DNA of 64,000 nt from Bradymonadales bacterium. GTDB lineage: Bacteria; Myxococcota; Bradymonadia; REDH01. Position numbers and translations under genes: made by a program. The notes beneath the pieces are model-generated. The model did not search any database. It was not told the origin of the DNA and saw nothing but the letters and a program-made list of their open reading frames with translations. The stretch is taken from assembly GCA_947483645.1 (NCBI GenBank), contig CANKLS010000001.1:1-64000 (forward strand), read 5' to 3'. Shown here one piece after another: positions 28,450-38,000 of the stretch (within the stretch, counting starts at the first letter, position 1; every line of letters begins with the position of its first letter).

Positions 28450-30189
28450 ATGACGATCCGATACCAAGAAGCGACGCGTGAGCTTGTCGTCCAGTTGCGC
28501 TTCGGCGACCCGCGCAAGGACGACGTCAAAGCGCTCGGCGCCCGCTTCAACGGCGACGACAAGGGCTGGCACCTGCGCGAAGACATCGACGCTGCCAAGG
28601 TGGCACGGCTCGAGGCGCTCGGCTTTGTGATGCCCGCGGAGTGGTTGGCCGTCTTCGGAGGGCCGCCGGATACGGGTCCCGTCTCCGCGATGTTGGCGGA
28701 GACGATGGCCATCGAGCGGCCCCTTCGTGGGAAGACCATGAGCGAGCTCGCCTCCGACCTGAAGAGCGCGGTCAGCCGCGCGGTCCCAGAGAGCATCTGG
28801 GTACGCGGCAGCTTCCGGCCCAACAATGGCACCGCGACCAACGCCGGCTTCTTCTTCGCCATCGCCGAGGTCGACGCTGCGGGCAGGGATAGTGTGACGT
28901 TGCAGGCCTGCGTCTGGGCAAGCGAACTGGAGCGGGTCATGCGCCCTCTCCGAGACGCGGGTCTCGAACTGACGAACGGCCTCGCGATCTGCGCCCGGGT
29001 GAAGGTCTCGCTGAGTGAGAGGCGCGGACAGGTCATGCTTTCGGTCCAGGAGTTCGACCCAGCGGCCTCGCTCGGCGAGATTGCATTGCAGCGCGACAAG
29101 GTGCTGCGCGCACTTGCCGCCGAGGGGCTAACGCGCATGGCGCTCGATCGGCCGCTGCCGCTGCTGCCCATGCGGATCGCACTGGTGTCGAGCGTGGGTA
29201 CCGACGGCTACACTGACTTTCGGAAGCAGCTCAGCGAATCGGGTTACGGCTTTGCGGTCACCGACTTCGATGTGCGCGTGCAGGGTGATGCGCTTGAGCG
29301 GACGGTGCTGGAGGCCTTCTCTGCCATCGAGTCGCAGCGCGACCGGTTCGACCTGGTGGTGGTCACGCGGGGCGGCGGCGGTAAAGGCGACCTTGGGAGC
29401 TGGGACAACCTCGCGGTAGGGCGTGCGGTTGCTCGCTGCCCGGTGAAGGTGCTGGTCGCCATTGGCCATGTGAACGACGCGACGGCGCTCGATAGCATCG
29501 CGACCATGCAGCCCACGCCGACCGCGGCCGGCAAGTTCGTGGCAGAGCGCGTGACGCAGGCCGATCAGCGGGCCGCGGACGCCTTCTCTGCGTTGATCGA
29601 CACGGTCTTCGACGCGCTCGCACAAGCCGAGTCAGACGTTTCCGGCCACGCGATCAGCGTCGCTCGGAGTGCCGAAGAGCTGCTCGTAGACGCTGAAGAG
29701 CGGCTGACGACCGGGGCCTCGAACATCGCGGTGCGTGTGTCTGGTCTGGTCCGGCTTGCTTCGGAGCGGCTGCTCCGGTTCGAGCGGGCGCTTGGGCGCG
29801 CACCGTCGCGGCTTCGAACTGCCGCATCGGAACTCGAGCGTGCCGGCCAGTCTGTGGCCCGTGGTGCCGAGCGCCTCATCGACCAGCGTCGGAGCCGTCA
29901 GCTGCGGGCGGGGGAAGCGCTTGGTCGCGCCGCACGGTCATCGGTGCAGCGGGCAGAGCAGCGGCTGAAGATGACCGAGCTGACGGTCCGCATGGCCGAC
30001 CCCGCGACCATCCTGCGCAGAGGTTTCGCGCTGCTGCGGGACGAATCGGGCGCAGTACTGACCTCAACGCATCAGGTGCTCCCCGGCGCCGCGCTCACCG
30101 TGGAGCTCCGAGACGGTCGTTTGACCAGCCGGGTAGAGACCATCGAACATTCCAACAGCAACAAACCGTCAGCGGAGATAGAGCCATGA
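28450..30189 (+). CDS. xseA: Exodeoxyribonuclease VII large subunit with extra N-terminal domain
   Basis: The 579-aa protein is longer than typical XseA (about 400-450). Residues 95-190 form the OB-fold that normally begins the family (SELASDLKSAVS...IWVRGSF). The catalytic domain keeps Arg in RGGGG and His/Asp in GHVNDATALD, although the usual GHExDxT and RxPTP are altered (MQPTP). The C-terminal third is a coiled-coil with AEERL and RLRTAASELERAG. The extra residues 1-90 contain DPRKDDVKALGARFNGDDKGWHL, resembling the DUF5710-type fold. Start choice between this ATG and one eight codons upstream is uncertain. It overlaps xseB by ATGA. Confidence 0.85.
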   Translation: MTIRYQEATRELVVQLRFGDPRKDDVKALGARFNGDDKGWHLREDIDAAKVARLEALGFVMPAEWLAVFGGPPDTGPVSAMLAETMAIERPLRGKTMSELASDLKSAVSRAVPESIWVRGSFRPNNGTATNAGFFFAIAEVDAAGRDSVTLQACVWASELERVMRPLRDAGLELTNGLAICARVKVSLSERRGQVMLSVQEFDPAASLGEIALQRDKVLRALAAEGLTRMALDRPLPLLPMRIALVSSVGTDGYTDFRKQLSESGYGFAVTDFDVRVQGDALERTVLEAFSAIESQRDRFDLVVVTRGGGGKGDLGSWDNLAVGRAVARCPVKVLVAIGHVNDATALDSIATMQPTPTAAGKFVAERVTQADQRAADAFSALIDTVFDALAQAESDVSGHAISVARSAEELLVDAEERLTTGASNIAVRVSGLVRLASERLLRFERALGRAPSRLRTAASELERAGQSVARGAERLIDQRRSRQLRAGEALGRAARSSVQRAEQRLKMTELTVRMADPATILRRGFALLRDESGAVLTSTHQVLPGAALTVELRDGRLTSRVETIEHSNSNKPSAEIEP

Positions 30190-30419
30190 GCCCAAGCAAG
30201 CAGGCAGCAGAGACCGAGCCCCTCTCCTACGAGGCTGCGCTCGCAGAGCTGGAGTCGATCGTGCAGCGGCTCGACAACAGCGAAGTCAGCGTCGACGAGC
30301 TCGCGCCGCTCGTGGAGCGAGCCACCGTGCTCATCCACCAGTGCAAGGCGCTCCTCGCGAGCACCAACAGCCGCGTCGCGCAGGCGATCGAGGCGCTGCA
30401 GGCGGCGGCAGAGGGCTAA
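30186..30419 (+). CDS. xseB: Exodeoxyribonuclease VII small subunit
   Basis: The 77-aa, all-helical subunit (SYEAALAELESIVQRLDNSEVSVDELAPLVERA) is the normal partner of XseA; many copies coat the coiled-coil of the large subunit. The four-base overlap with xseA couples their translation. Length and pattern are normal for the family. Confidence 0.93.
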   Translation: MSPSKQAAETEPLSYEAALAELESIVQRLDNSEVSVDELAPLVERATVLIHQCKALLASTNSRVAQAIEALQAAAEG

Positions 30420-30426
30420 AAGCGCA

Positions 30427-30450
30427 GACTGACGCATTGCGTTAGTCGTT
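30427..30450 (+). terminator. Hairpin terminator after xseB
   Basis: GACTGACGC-ATT-GCGTTAGTC is a 9-bp stem (one G-T wobble) with a three-base loop, followed by GTT and a short pyrimidine stretch. It sits 7 bases after the xseB stop. Confidence 0.5.
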
Positions 30451-30455
30451 CTGCC

Positions 30456-30484
30456 TTGACCATCGCCGCGCTGTCACGCTTTAG
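30456..30484 (+). promoter_or_regulatory. Possible sigma-70 promoter for the FadL-like gene
   Basis: TTGACC, a 17-base spacer and CTTTAG lie about 33 bases before the porin ATG, just after the xseB terminator. The -35 is good and the -10 weak. Confidence 0.35.
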
Positions 30485-30516
30485 CCACGCCGTTCAAATT
30501 TTGGGACGGAGGCTAG

Positions 30517-32232
30517 ATGCGTCAGACGCAGCGTAACATTTCGCTTATCTTGCTCGGAATCTGCGGCGCACTCTGCGCGGCATCAGAGGCGCGGGCCGCA
30601 GGCTTCGAGCACCCCGACAACGGTACCATCTCGCTTGGTCGCGGCGGCGCCTACGCTGCCGGCGTCGATGAGCCCTCGGCGCTCTACTACAACCCCGCCG
30701 CCCTCACCCGGCTCAAGCGCCACAAACTGACCCTCAACCTCAACCTGACCGACCAGAAGATGGTCTTCGAGCGGGCTCCATACACCTTCCAGGAAAGTGG
30801 GCGCGAGGGCAAGGAGCGCACCTGGGAGTTCGAACCCGTCGAGAACGAGGCCCGTCTCTTCCCCGCACCCATGTACTTCGAAGGCTCGAACCTCGGCACG
30901 GAGAACTTTGGCTTCGCGGTCGGCCTCTACGGACCGTCGTCGCACGGCGCTCGCAAGTTCCCCGACGCCGTCGGCTCAACAGGCCCGACCAACGCCAGCC
31001 CCACCGCCGTCAGCAAGGCCGGTCAGCAATACATGATCATCGATCAGAGCGTGCTGCTCGTCTATCCGAGCGTCGCCGCCGCCTATCGCTTCGACCCTGC
31101 CAACCTGAGCCTCGGCCTCACCCTGCAGGCCCCTATGCTCTTGGTGGACTACAACCTCGCTGCGGATGGCGACGGCTCCCAGGGCGCCTCGCAGGGCGGC
31201 ACCCCCTACGTCTGCGACGACCCCGCGAATCCTCCGGATGCCGCCTGCTTTCAGAGCGAAGAGAAGTGGGACCTCATTGCACCGAACCGGCTGCAGACCT
31301 TTGGCTACAACTTCACCTTCATCGCGGGCGCCCTCTGGGAGCCCACCCAGAACTGGTCCTTCGGCGCCAGCGTTCGGCCGGAGTTCGACCTCCACACCGA
31401 AGGCGAGGTCAATGTTGCGTTTCCCGATGGCCTGTCGGGCATCGGCCTCTACATGACGGACCAGGCAGCCACGCTCGACACGGTGATGCCGACGGTCGTT
31501 CGGCTTGCTGTTGAGTACAAGCATATGGATGCCGATGCGATGCCCGGCGACCGCCCCGCCTGGTCGGTGGAGGGCGACTACGTCTGGGAGGGTTGGAGCG
31601 CCATGGATGCCTTCCGCGTGAAGCTTGCCGGCAGCATCTCGGATGTGAAGTGTGTGGACGCGGCGGGAGCCTCGGTGGCCGCCGAGGTGTCGGCGCTGTC
31701 GGTTACCTGCCCGGGAGGCAGCACCGCGCAGCAGCTCATTGGCACGCGCAAACTCCCCAACCTCAACCTCTACCGCAACTTTGAGGATGCCTGGTCGGGA
31801 CGGCTCGGCTTCGAAAAGCGGGTCGCCAAGTCGGCCACCTCAGAGACCCGCCTCCGCACCGGCGGCTTCTACGAGAAGGGCGCCACGCCCAAGGAGTGGA
31901 CCAACCTCGACTTCATCAGCCTCAACCGTATCGGCCTGACCGTGGGCGGCAGCTACATCATGCCTTGGGGCTCCATCGATGCCGCCTACGCCTACATGTA
32001 CTCGCCCACCTGGACGGTCACCAACGGCAAGTATGAGGCGCTGCTGCCGCTCGAGATCTGCGCGGTGCCCCCGACCGATGTGAACAGCGCCGACTACTTC
32101 GTCAACGGGACCAACATTCCCGTCAGCGTGGCTTGCGCCGATCGAACCAAATCGGTCTCCCACCCCGTCAACAACGGCAAGTACGACATCGGCATTCAGG
32201 TCTTGTCGCTCGGCACGACGCTGACCTTCTAG
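30517..32232 (+). CDS. FadL/OmpP1/TodX-family outer membrane porin
   Basis: The 571-aa protein has a signal peptide (MRQTQRNISLILLGICGALC...ARA). The family N-terminal hatch follows: AGFEHPDNGTISLGRGGAYAAGVDEPSALYYNPAALTRL, split here by position 28-66. Barrel strands continue to the C-terminal LGTTLTF. FadL-type porins let hydrophobic molecules diffuse laterally across the outer membrane. Loops contain two Cys pairs (YVCDDPANPPDAACF and CAVPPTDV...CADRTK) and are longer than in E. coli FadL. The substrate is unknown. The gene stands alone and converges with batE, 15 bases away. Confidence 0.88.
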   Translation: MRQTQRNISLILLGICGALCAASEARAAGFEHPDNGTISLGRGGAYAAGVDEPSALYYNPAALTRLKRHKLTLNLNLTDQKMVFERAPYTFQESGREGKERTWEFEPVENEARLFPAPMYFEGSNLGTENFGFAVGLYGPSSHGARKFPDAVGSTGPTNASPTAVSKAGQQYMIIDQSVLLVYPSVAAAYRFDPANLSLGLTLQAPMLLVDYNLAADGDGSQGASQGGTPYVCDDPANPPDAACFQSEEKWDLIAPNRLQTFGYNFTFIAGALWEPTQNWSFGASVRPEFDLHTEGEVNVAFPDGLSGIGLYMTDQAATLDTVMPTVVRLAVEYKHMDADAMPGDRPAWSVEGDYVWEGWSAMDAFRVKLAGSISDVKCVDAAGASVAAEVSALSVTCPGGSTAQQLIGTRKLPNLNLYRNFEDAWSGRLGFEKRVAKSATSETRLRTGGFYEKGATPKEWTNLDFISLNRIGLTVGGSYIMPWGSIDAAYAYMYSPTWTVTNGKYEALLPLEICAVPPTDVNSADYFVNGTNIPVSVACADRTKSVSHPVNNGKYDIGIQVLSLGTTLTF

Positions 32233-32240
32233 TCGCTGCC

Positions 32241-32258
32241 CGCCGCGTTACTGCGGCG
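32241..32258. terminator. Small hairpin in the fadL-like/batE convergent gap
   Basis: CGCCGC-GTTACT-GCGGCG makes a 6-bp stem at the shared 3' end of two convergent genes and overlaps the batE stop. It has no T-run, so it is a weak candidate. Confidence 0.3.
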
Positions 32259-33024
32259 CTGCTGCGTTGATGCGGCCGAGCTGCTCGCAGGGCAGCCAGA
32301 GGTCTGCGCTGGTGGCCGATTCAACGCGGCACCAACCGGCGCGCTCCTCGCGCACGGCCACGAGGCTGGCCTCGTAGATGCCGTGGTTCTTGGCACGCGC
32401 GGCGAGCTGGTCGGGCCCCGTCCGCGGCAGTGGCGCTGCCGTCAGCACCACAGCGGGCTGGACGCGCGTGCGGCCGAACCCAGCGGCCAGCGTGATGCCG
32501 GCGAGCAGGGGGAGGGCGATGCAGAGCCCCATGAAGGCCCAGCGGCTTCGCTCGCGCCGCTGCGGGCTGCCTCCGAAGTTGGCAGCCAAGTAGGTGCCGA
32601 GCAGTGCCAAGCTGAGCGCAGCAGCGAGGTTGGTCATGAGCCCGAGGGGCAACGATGCGGCTGCGCGCCACCAGGCGATGGCCGGAGCCTCGCCCTGCTG
32701 AATGGACTTCTCGCCCGACCGCTCCGCCTGCGCCCTTCGTGCGGCGCCGGTGACGAGGTCGCGTGCGGCGCGTGCCTCGCGGTCGAAGGGTGCGAGCCAA
32801 AGCGCTCGTTCGAGGGCAAAGCGGGCCTGTCCGAGCGAGCCGGTCGTTGCCTCGGCGATGCCGAGGTCGAACCAGAGATCGGCTGCGTTGGGCGCCTGCG
32901 CGGTCATGGCGTGAAGCTCACCGATGGAACGTTTCAATGGCTGCCGAGCGGGTGGGGCCTCCGCTGCAAACGCGGTCGATGCGAGCAGCAGCAGCGATGA
33001 GACCAAGGTCAGCCTACTCTGCAT
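32248..33024 (-). CDS. BatE-like TPR/SH3 membrane protein
   Basis: The 258-aa protein has a signal peptide (MQSRLTLVSSLLLLASTAFA), a short TPR region (DLWFDLGIAEATTGSLGQARFALERALWLAP), two membrane helices (about 118-139 and 153-172) and a C-terminal SH3-like part (ASLVAVREERAGWCRVESATSADLWLPCEQL). This layout matches BatE of Bacteroides aerotolerance operons. The start overlaps the batD-like stop by 11 bases. It is the last gene of the seven-gene MoxR/Bat operon. Confidence 0.75.
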   Translation of the reverse strand: MQSRLTLVSSLLLLASTAFAAEAPPARQPLKRSIGELHAMTAQAPNAADLWFDLGIAEATTGSLGQARFALERALWLAPFDREARAARDLVTGAARRAQAERSGEKSIQQGEAPAIAWWRAAASLPLGLMTNLAAALSLALLGTYLAANFGGSPQRRERSRWAFMGLCIALPLLAGITLAAGFGRTRVQPAVVLTAAPLPRTGPDQLAARAKNHGIYEASLVAVREERAGWCRVESATSADLWLPCEQLGRINAAAPQ

Positions 33025-35047
33025 TGCCAACCTCCTGAATCCAGCGTGCGGCGCGCGCTTCGAGCCCGTCGAGGCTTCCGCCGGCGAACCGCGCAGCCTC
33101 TGCGGCAGCGAGCAGGGCGACGAGTTCGTCTGCGGGCGCAGCACCGATGTGCGCCACCGCCCACTCGCGTAGCTGCGCCGCCGTGCGGCCCTTGGCCGTG
33201 AGGTCGAAGCGGTCGTGGAGAAAGAGCAGCAGGGCCTCGCGGATGCGAACGGCTGCGTCGTCTCGCTCCTCGAGCCGCCCCAGCGCCCGCTTCCGCGCGC
33301 CGGACCGCCGCCGGTCCGAGGCGCCGCTCGCGCGGAGGTCACGGATGCGTCGGCCGGCGGCCAGCAAGAGCGCGACGAGCGGTGGGAGGCAGACCGCCCA
33401 CCAGGCGCCGGGAAGTGCCGTTACGACAGCGGGCGTAGCGGCATACTGTGCCGGCTGACGCAACGGTGGGAGCGCCTCGCGCCAGGGTGTGCCCGAGCCT
33501 TCGTCGGCATGCGCCACCTCCGCAATCGGCGCCTGGCCCGTGACGGTCAGGGTGAAGGGTGCAGTGGTCGCTGTCTCGACCTTCTTGGTGAAGGGGTTGT
33601 AGAAGTCGATGCGCTGCGCCGGAATGGCAAAGCTTCCCTCCCGCTCGGGCACGATCGGAATGGTGACACCGGCTCGCCCCTCCATCCAGCCGCTCGCGCC
33701 GAGCGCCTGGGTGTGCGTCTCCGACGGCTTGCCGATGCGTAAGCCTGAGATGGGGGCAAGCTGCGGCAGCGAGAGGTTGGAGAAGATGCCGACGCCCGTC
33801 GCCTCGATGTGGTAGAGTGCGGTGTCTCCCGCGCGCAGCTGCGCGTGGTCGAGCGTGGCGACGATAGAGAACTGTCCCACGCGGCCACTCTCCGCTTCGG
33901 TCACATCGATGGTGACCGTGCTGGTGGCGTAGGTGCCGCGCGACCCGCCGAGCTCAAGGGTGATTGAGGCGGGCGGGATGGTGAGCGCGCCGGCCCGAAG
34001 CGGCAGGAGAAGGTAGGATCGGATGAGCGTGCTGGCGTAGGTTCGCCCTCCGATGAGGCGCGAGCGCAGCGTGTTTCCGCGGCCCGCCAGGCGGGCGTCC
34101 GTGATCTCGTCGAACCAGAATCCGTTGAAGTCAGGCTCCGAGAAGTCTGCGACCTGCAGCCCAACCATGTTGACGGGGCTGAAGAGGACCTCGTCCACGA
34201 GCAGCTGCTCGCCGACGACCGGGCGGGCGTTGGAGACGAAGGAGACCAGCACGGGGCCATCCGTGGAGGCGGAGGCGGGCACACCGGCTTCCATCATGGC
34301 GTCGGAGCCAGGGGCCGGCGCTGCGGCCACATTGTACTGCGGCGCCCGCTGCTGCTGCTGCTGCTGCTGGAGCTGTTGCTGCTGCTGGAGTTGTTGCTGC
34401 TGCTGGAGCTGTTGTTGCTGCTGCGCCTGCTGTTGTTGTTGCTGCGCCTGCTGTTGTTGTTGCTGCGCCTGCTGTTGTTGTTGCTGCGCCTGCTGCTGTT
34501 GTTGCTGCGCCTGCTGCTGCTGTTGCTGCGCCTGCTGCTGCTGTTGTTGCTGCCCCAAGCGGCCGCCCAATCGTGGAAAGTTGGGAGGAAAGACCCCCGC
34601 GAAGGGATCGGGCTGCTGCTGTTGCTGTTGTCGGCGGTTTGGGTCTGCTGCGGTGACAACCACGCTGATCGGCTCGCTGCTCCCCCGACCGCTCTCCGTC
34701 TGTACGGCGATGCTGCCGATGACGAGGTTGCCGACACGGTTCGGGCGCAGCAGGAACTGCGTTGTCCGCACGGTGGATCGCCCGCCGAGACCGAACGACA
34801 TGGAGGTCGAGCTTCCGCGGCTCACCACCGTGAAGTCTCCGCCGGTCGGCACGCCTACGGAGCCCTCGGAGCGCAGCACCACCTCTACCTGAACGAGGTC
34901 TGCGGCGGTGATCTGGCGCCCGCTCACACGGATCTCCGCATCGGATGGCAACGCGGCCGCGGCGGGCAATGCAAAGCCCAGCAGCACGGAGGCGATGGCC
35001 ACGGCGACCAAGCAACCGCGAACGAACCGCTGCGCGACGCGGCTCAT
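33014..35047 (-). CDS. BatD-like membrane protein with a polyglutamine tract
   Basis: The 677-aa protein starts with a signal peptide ending LPAAAALPSDA and continues with BatD-type immunoglobulin-like domains (ITAADLVQVEVVLRSEGSVG; FTLTVTGQ). A single membrane helix (about 540-560, WWAVCLPPLVALLLAAG) precedes a cytoplasmic helical tail. A 68-codon Gln-rich tract splits the Ig-like part at about residues 163-230. The ATG two bases after the upstream stop shows coupling. BatD is a scaffold for the VWA proteins BatA and BatB in other bacteria; the exact function is unknown. Confidence 0.82.
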   Translation of the reverse strand: MSRVAQRFVRGCLVAVAIASVLLGFALPAAAALPSDAEIRVSGRQITAADLVQVEVVLRSEGSVGVPTGGDFTVVSRGSSTSMSFGLGGRSTVRTTQFLLRPNRVGNLVIGSIAVQTESGRGSSEPISVVVTAADPNRRQQQQQQPDPFAGVFPPNFPRLGGRLGQQQQQQQAQQQQQQAQQQQQQAQQQQQQAQQQQQQAQQQQQQAQQQQQLQQQQQLQQQQQLQQQQQQQRAPQYNVAAAPAPGSDAMMEAGVPASASTDGPVLVSFVSNARPVVGEQLLVDEVLFSPVNMVGLQVADFSEPDFNGFWFDEITDARLAGRGNTLRSRLIGGRTYASTLIRSYLLLPLRAGALTIPPASITLELGGSRGTYATSTVTIDVTEAESGRVGQFSIVATLDHAQLRAGDTALYHIEATGVGIFSNLSLPQLAPISGLRIGKPSETHTQALGASGWMEGRAGVTIPIVPEREGSFAIPAQRIDFYNPFTKKVETATTAPFTLTVTGQAPIAEVAHADEGSGTPWREALPPLRQPAQYAATPAVVTALPGAWWAVCLPPLVALLLAAGRRIRDLRASGASDRRRSGARKRALGRLEERDDAAVRIREALLLFLHDRFDLTAKGRTAAQLREWAVAHIGAAPADELVALLAAAEAARFAGGSLDGLEARAARWIQEVGNAE
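34349..34552 (-). repeat. Polyglutamine-encoding tandem repeat within the batD-like gene
   Basis: The 204-bp tract encodes 68 residues: 59 Gln, 6 Ala, 3 Leu. It is built from six Gln-Ala blocks with a 21-bp period, then three QQQQQL blocks with an 18-bp period. Both CAG and CAA codons occur. All units are multiples of three, so unit gain or loss keeps the frame. Confidence 0.95.
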
Positions 35048-35049
35048 CG

Positions 35050-38000
35050 TCACCACTCCTTCTCGATGTAGGTCTCCGGCATCTTCTCCAGCGCCTGCTG
35101 CAGCTGCAGGTTCGTGTCACCCGGGTCGAGGCTGTTGAGGAGCTGCATCAACTTCTTCTTCTTCTCCTCTTCGGGCGTGGGCGCGGCGGCCTGCGCATCC
35201 TCCTCGCCCTCAGGCTTCCCAGCCTGCTCCTCGGCATCCTGCTTCTCCTCGGGCTCGCCATCCTTCTTCTCTTCGCCGTCGCCCTTCTGCTCCTTCGGGT
35301 CGCCCTTGTCGCCCTTGTCGCTCTGGTCGGACTTCTCCTTGTCGTCCTTGGAGGGCGGCGGCGGCGGCGGCTTGAGGTCGGGGAAGCTCAGGTCGTAGAA
35401 GCCCTGCGCGCCATCCACGACCACCCGCACCTGCTTGATGGTCGACGCAATCTCCGCCGAGGCAATGACACCTGCGTAGCCGGTATCGGGCTGCTTGGCG
35501 GCAGGGTCGGAGGGCGCAGAGGCAGCGAGTTGTTCGCCCGTTGCAGGGTTGTAGACCCGAATGGTGACCTCGCGCGGGGCGCCGCGCCAAGAGGCCGCGG
35601 CTGAGAAGGGCCGCGTTGGTGGCGGCTCGCCCGAACCCTCCTTCTCGGGCTCCGGCAGGTCTACAACAAACCAGTCTACGTCGCTGTCGCAGAGGCGCTG
35701 ATGAAGCAGCGGCCCCTTCGTCAGGTCGACCGTTGTCGCGCTGTCGGGCAGGTCGTTGGGCTCGTTCTTGTCGTTTCCGACGGGGCAGGCTGCGAAGCGG
35801 GTGACCTCGAGCTGGTAGGGCCCTTCTGCGCCCTCCACGCCCGTTGCTTCGAAGAAGACCTTGCCACCCTTCTTGCCCGCATCGACCTGAAAGGAGTAGC
35901 CGGCCTGGCCTCCGATCACCGCGCTCTCGCCCGGCTTGGAACCCTTGTCGCCGCGCTGGGTGATGGTCATCGTGCCTGCGCCTATGTCGCCCGTGCCGCT
36001 CCGCAGCGAGGCGGGCGCAACATCCACAAAGAGCGTGTCGTCAGGCTGCAGGTTGGCGCCATACCAGTCAGGGTTGGCGGCACAGATGCGGGCCTCGTAG
36101 CTGCCCGTGTCTGCGCTCGTCGCTGTCTCGGCCGAGTTGTTCGCCTCGAAGCGGTCTTCGAGCGAACTGCAGGGCGGGAAAATCTCCACGCTGGGCACGT
36201 AGCTCATCTCGAGGCCGGGGGCGATGAAGACCCGGAGCAGCGCAACCTTGGTCGCGCCGACCTCGACCGAGATGGTGCGCGTCACAGTGGCTGCGGCAAT
36301 CTTGTCGGTCTTGCTGCTGCGCCCCTCGTCCACCGCGATGGGGTTCGAGGTGTCCTCGCCGTAGAGCGCGATGGCCACGGCGGTCGCGGCGATGAAGGCA
36401 GGCGGCGGGCTGCTGCCCGTGTCTTCGCGAAGCCGCTTGAACTTCATCGTCACCTCGACGCGCGCGCCGGGCACGACGGGGAGCGCGAGCCAGTCTGCGT
36501 CGCCGCCACAGGCCACCAGCTGCGCCTCGTCTGCCGGCGCCTGCGCAGGTGCGGCAGGGTCGGGCTGTGCCTCTTCCGGCTTGACCTCGCCCTTGAAGAA
36601 CTTGGCGGAGAGCGGCTTGGCCGTCTCAGGGCTGTCGTTCTCCTCCTGCTTGTCTTCAAGCGCGCCACAGCGGGGGAACTTCTTCAGCAGCGCGATCTCC
36701 AGGTTCCGGCGCGCCGCCGCATTGGTGGGGTCGATGCGGAGTGCGCGGGTGAAGCGCTCAATGGCGTCGTCGTAGGCCTCCTCCGCCATGAGGAGGTTGC
36801 CGAGTGCCACCAACACCTGCACCTGCTTGTCCGGCTCGGCGATGCGCAGGGCCTTGAGCAGCGCGTCGCGGGCCTCCAGCATCTTGCCGGCGTCCATCAG
36901 CACTAGGCCGCGGTCGTAGTCGTAGGCCGCCTGCTCTCTCGCAGCCTCGCCCGCCTCTTCGATGCGGGCCGCTGCGGCCTCGTGGTTCTTCACCGCGCGT
37001 AGCTGCAGCGCGTCGGCGACCACCGGGTCCTGATGCATGAGCAGGTCGGAGCAACCCGTCAGGAGCGATAGCAGCGCGAGCGCGGGAACTGCCCTCCGCG
37101 CATCGCCGATGGAGAGGCCGAGGAGCGCAAACAGCAACGCGAGGCCAACGAACCAGCCAAACTGCTCCTCCCGCTCTCGACGAAGCAACGAGCTCAACTC
37201 GGCCGCGTCGAACGAATCGATCTCGCGGAGCAGAAAGCCGGCGATGGACTGGTCGCCAGCGTAGCGCATGTACCTGCCGTCGCCGGCTGTTGCGACGGCC
37301 TTCAACTGGTCTTCCACGAGCCGCGTCTGCACCACATTTCCCTGCCTGTCGCTAAGGTAGCCGCTCACGCTGCCGTCCGGGTTGCGCAGCGGAATCCGCG
37401 CGCCGGCGTCGGTTCCGAAGCCGATCGTGTAGACATGCATCTTGTCGGCGCTCGCCTTGCGCGCTGCTGCGACAGGGTCGCCTTCATGGTCCTCGCCATC
37501 GGTCAGCACCACCACAAGCTGCGATGCCGCTCGGGTGAAGTTCGCCGATCCGTTGCCCGTCAGCAGCTTCTGGCTCTCCCCGAGCGCGCGGCCGATCGCC
37601 GTGCCCTGCACCGGCATCTTCTCGGGGTCGAGCCGGTCGAGATAGAGCCGGATCGCGCCGTAGTCGCTCGTCAGCGGCGACTGGACGAAGCCCACGCCGG
37701 AGAAGACGACCAGGCCAACACGGTCGCCGTCCAGCTCGCGGAGCAGGGCGTCAACCTCTCGCTTCGCAGCGCCGAGCCGCGATGGCGAGATGTCGTCGGC
37801 GAGCATGCTGCGCGACACGTCGATGGCGATGACCAGATCGATGCCTTCGCGTTTGATCTCTCGCGAACGCTCGCCCCACTGCGGTCGTGCCAGCGAGAGG
37901 CCTGCGAGCAGCAGCGCCAGCGCAAAGAAGATCGTCCGTGCAGCTCGGCGCGGCAACGAGACCTGCGCCGCCATCTGCTCTACCGAGACCGATGCGCCGA

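Noticed and set aside
34376..35071. Leucine-repeat open frame antisense to the polyglutamine tract
   Set aside because: The repeated LLLLLLR is only the mirror of the CAG/CAA repeat in another frame, with no start context or domain support.
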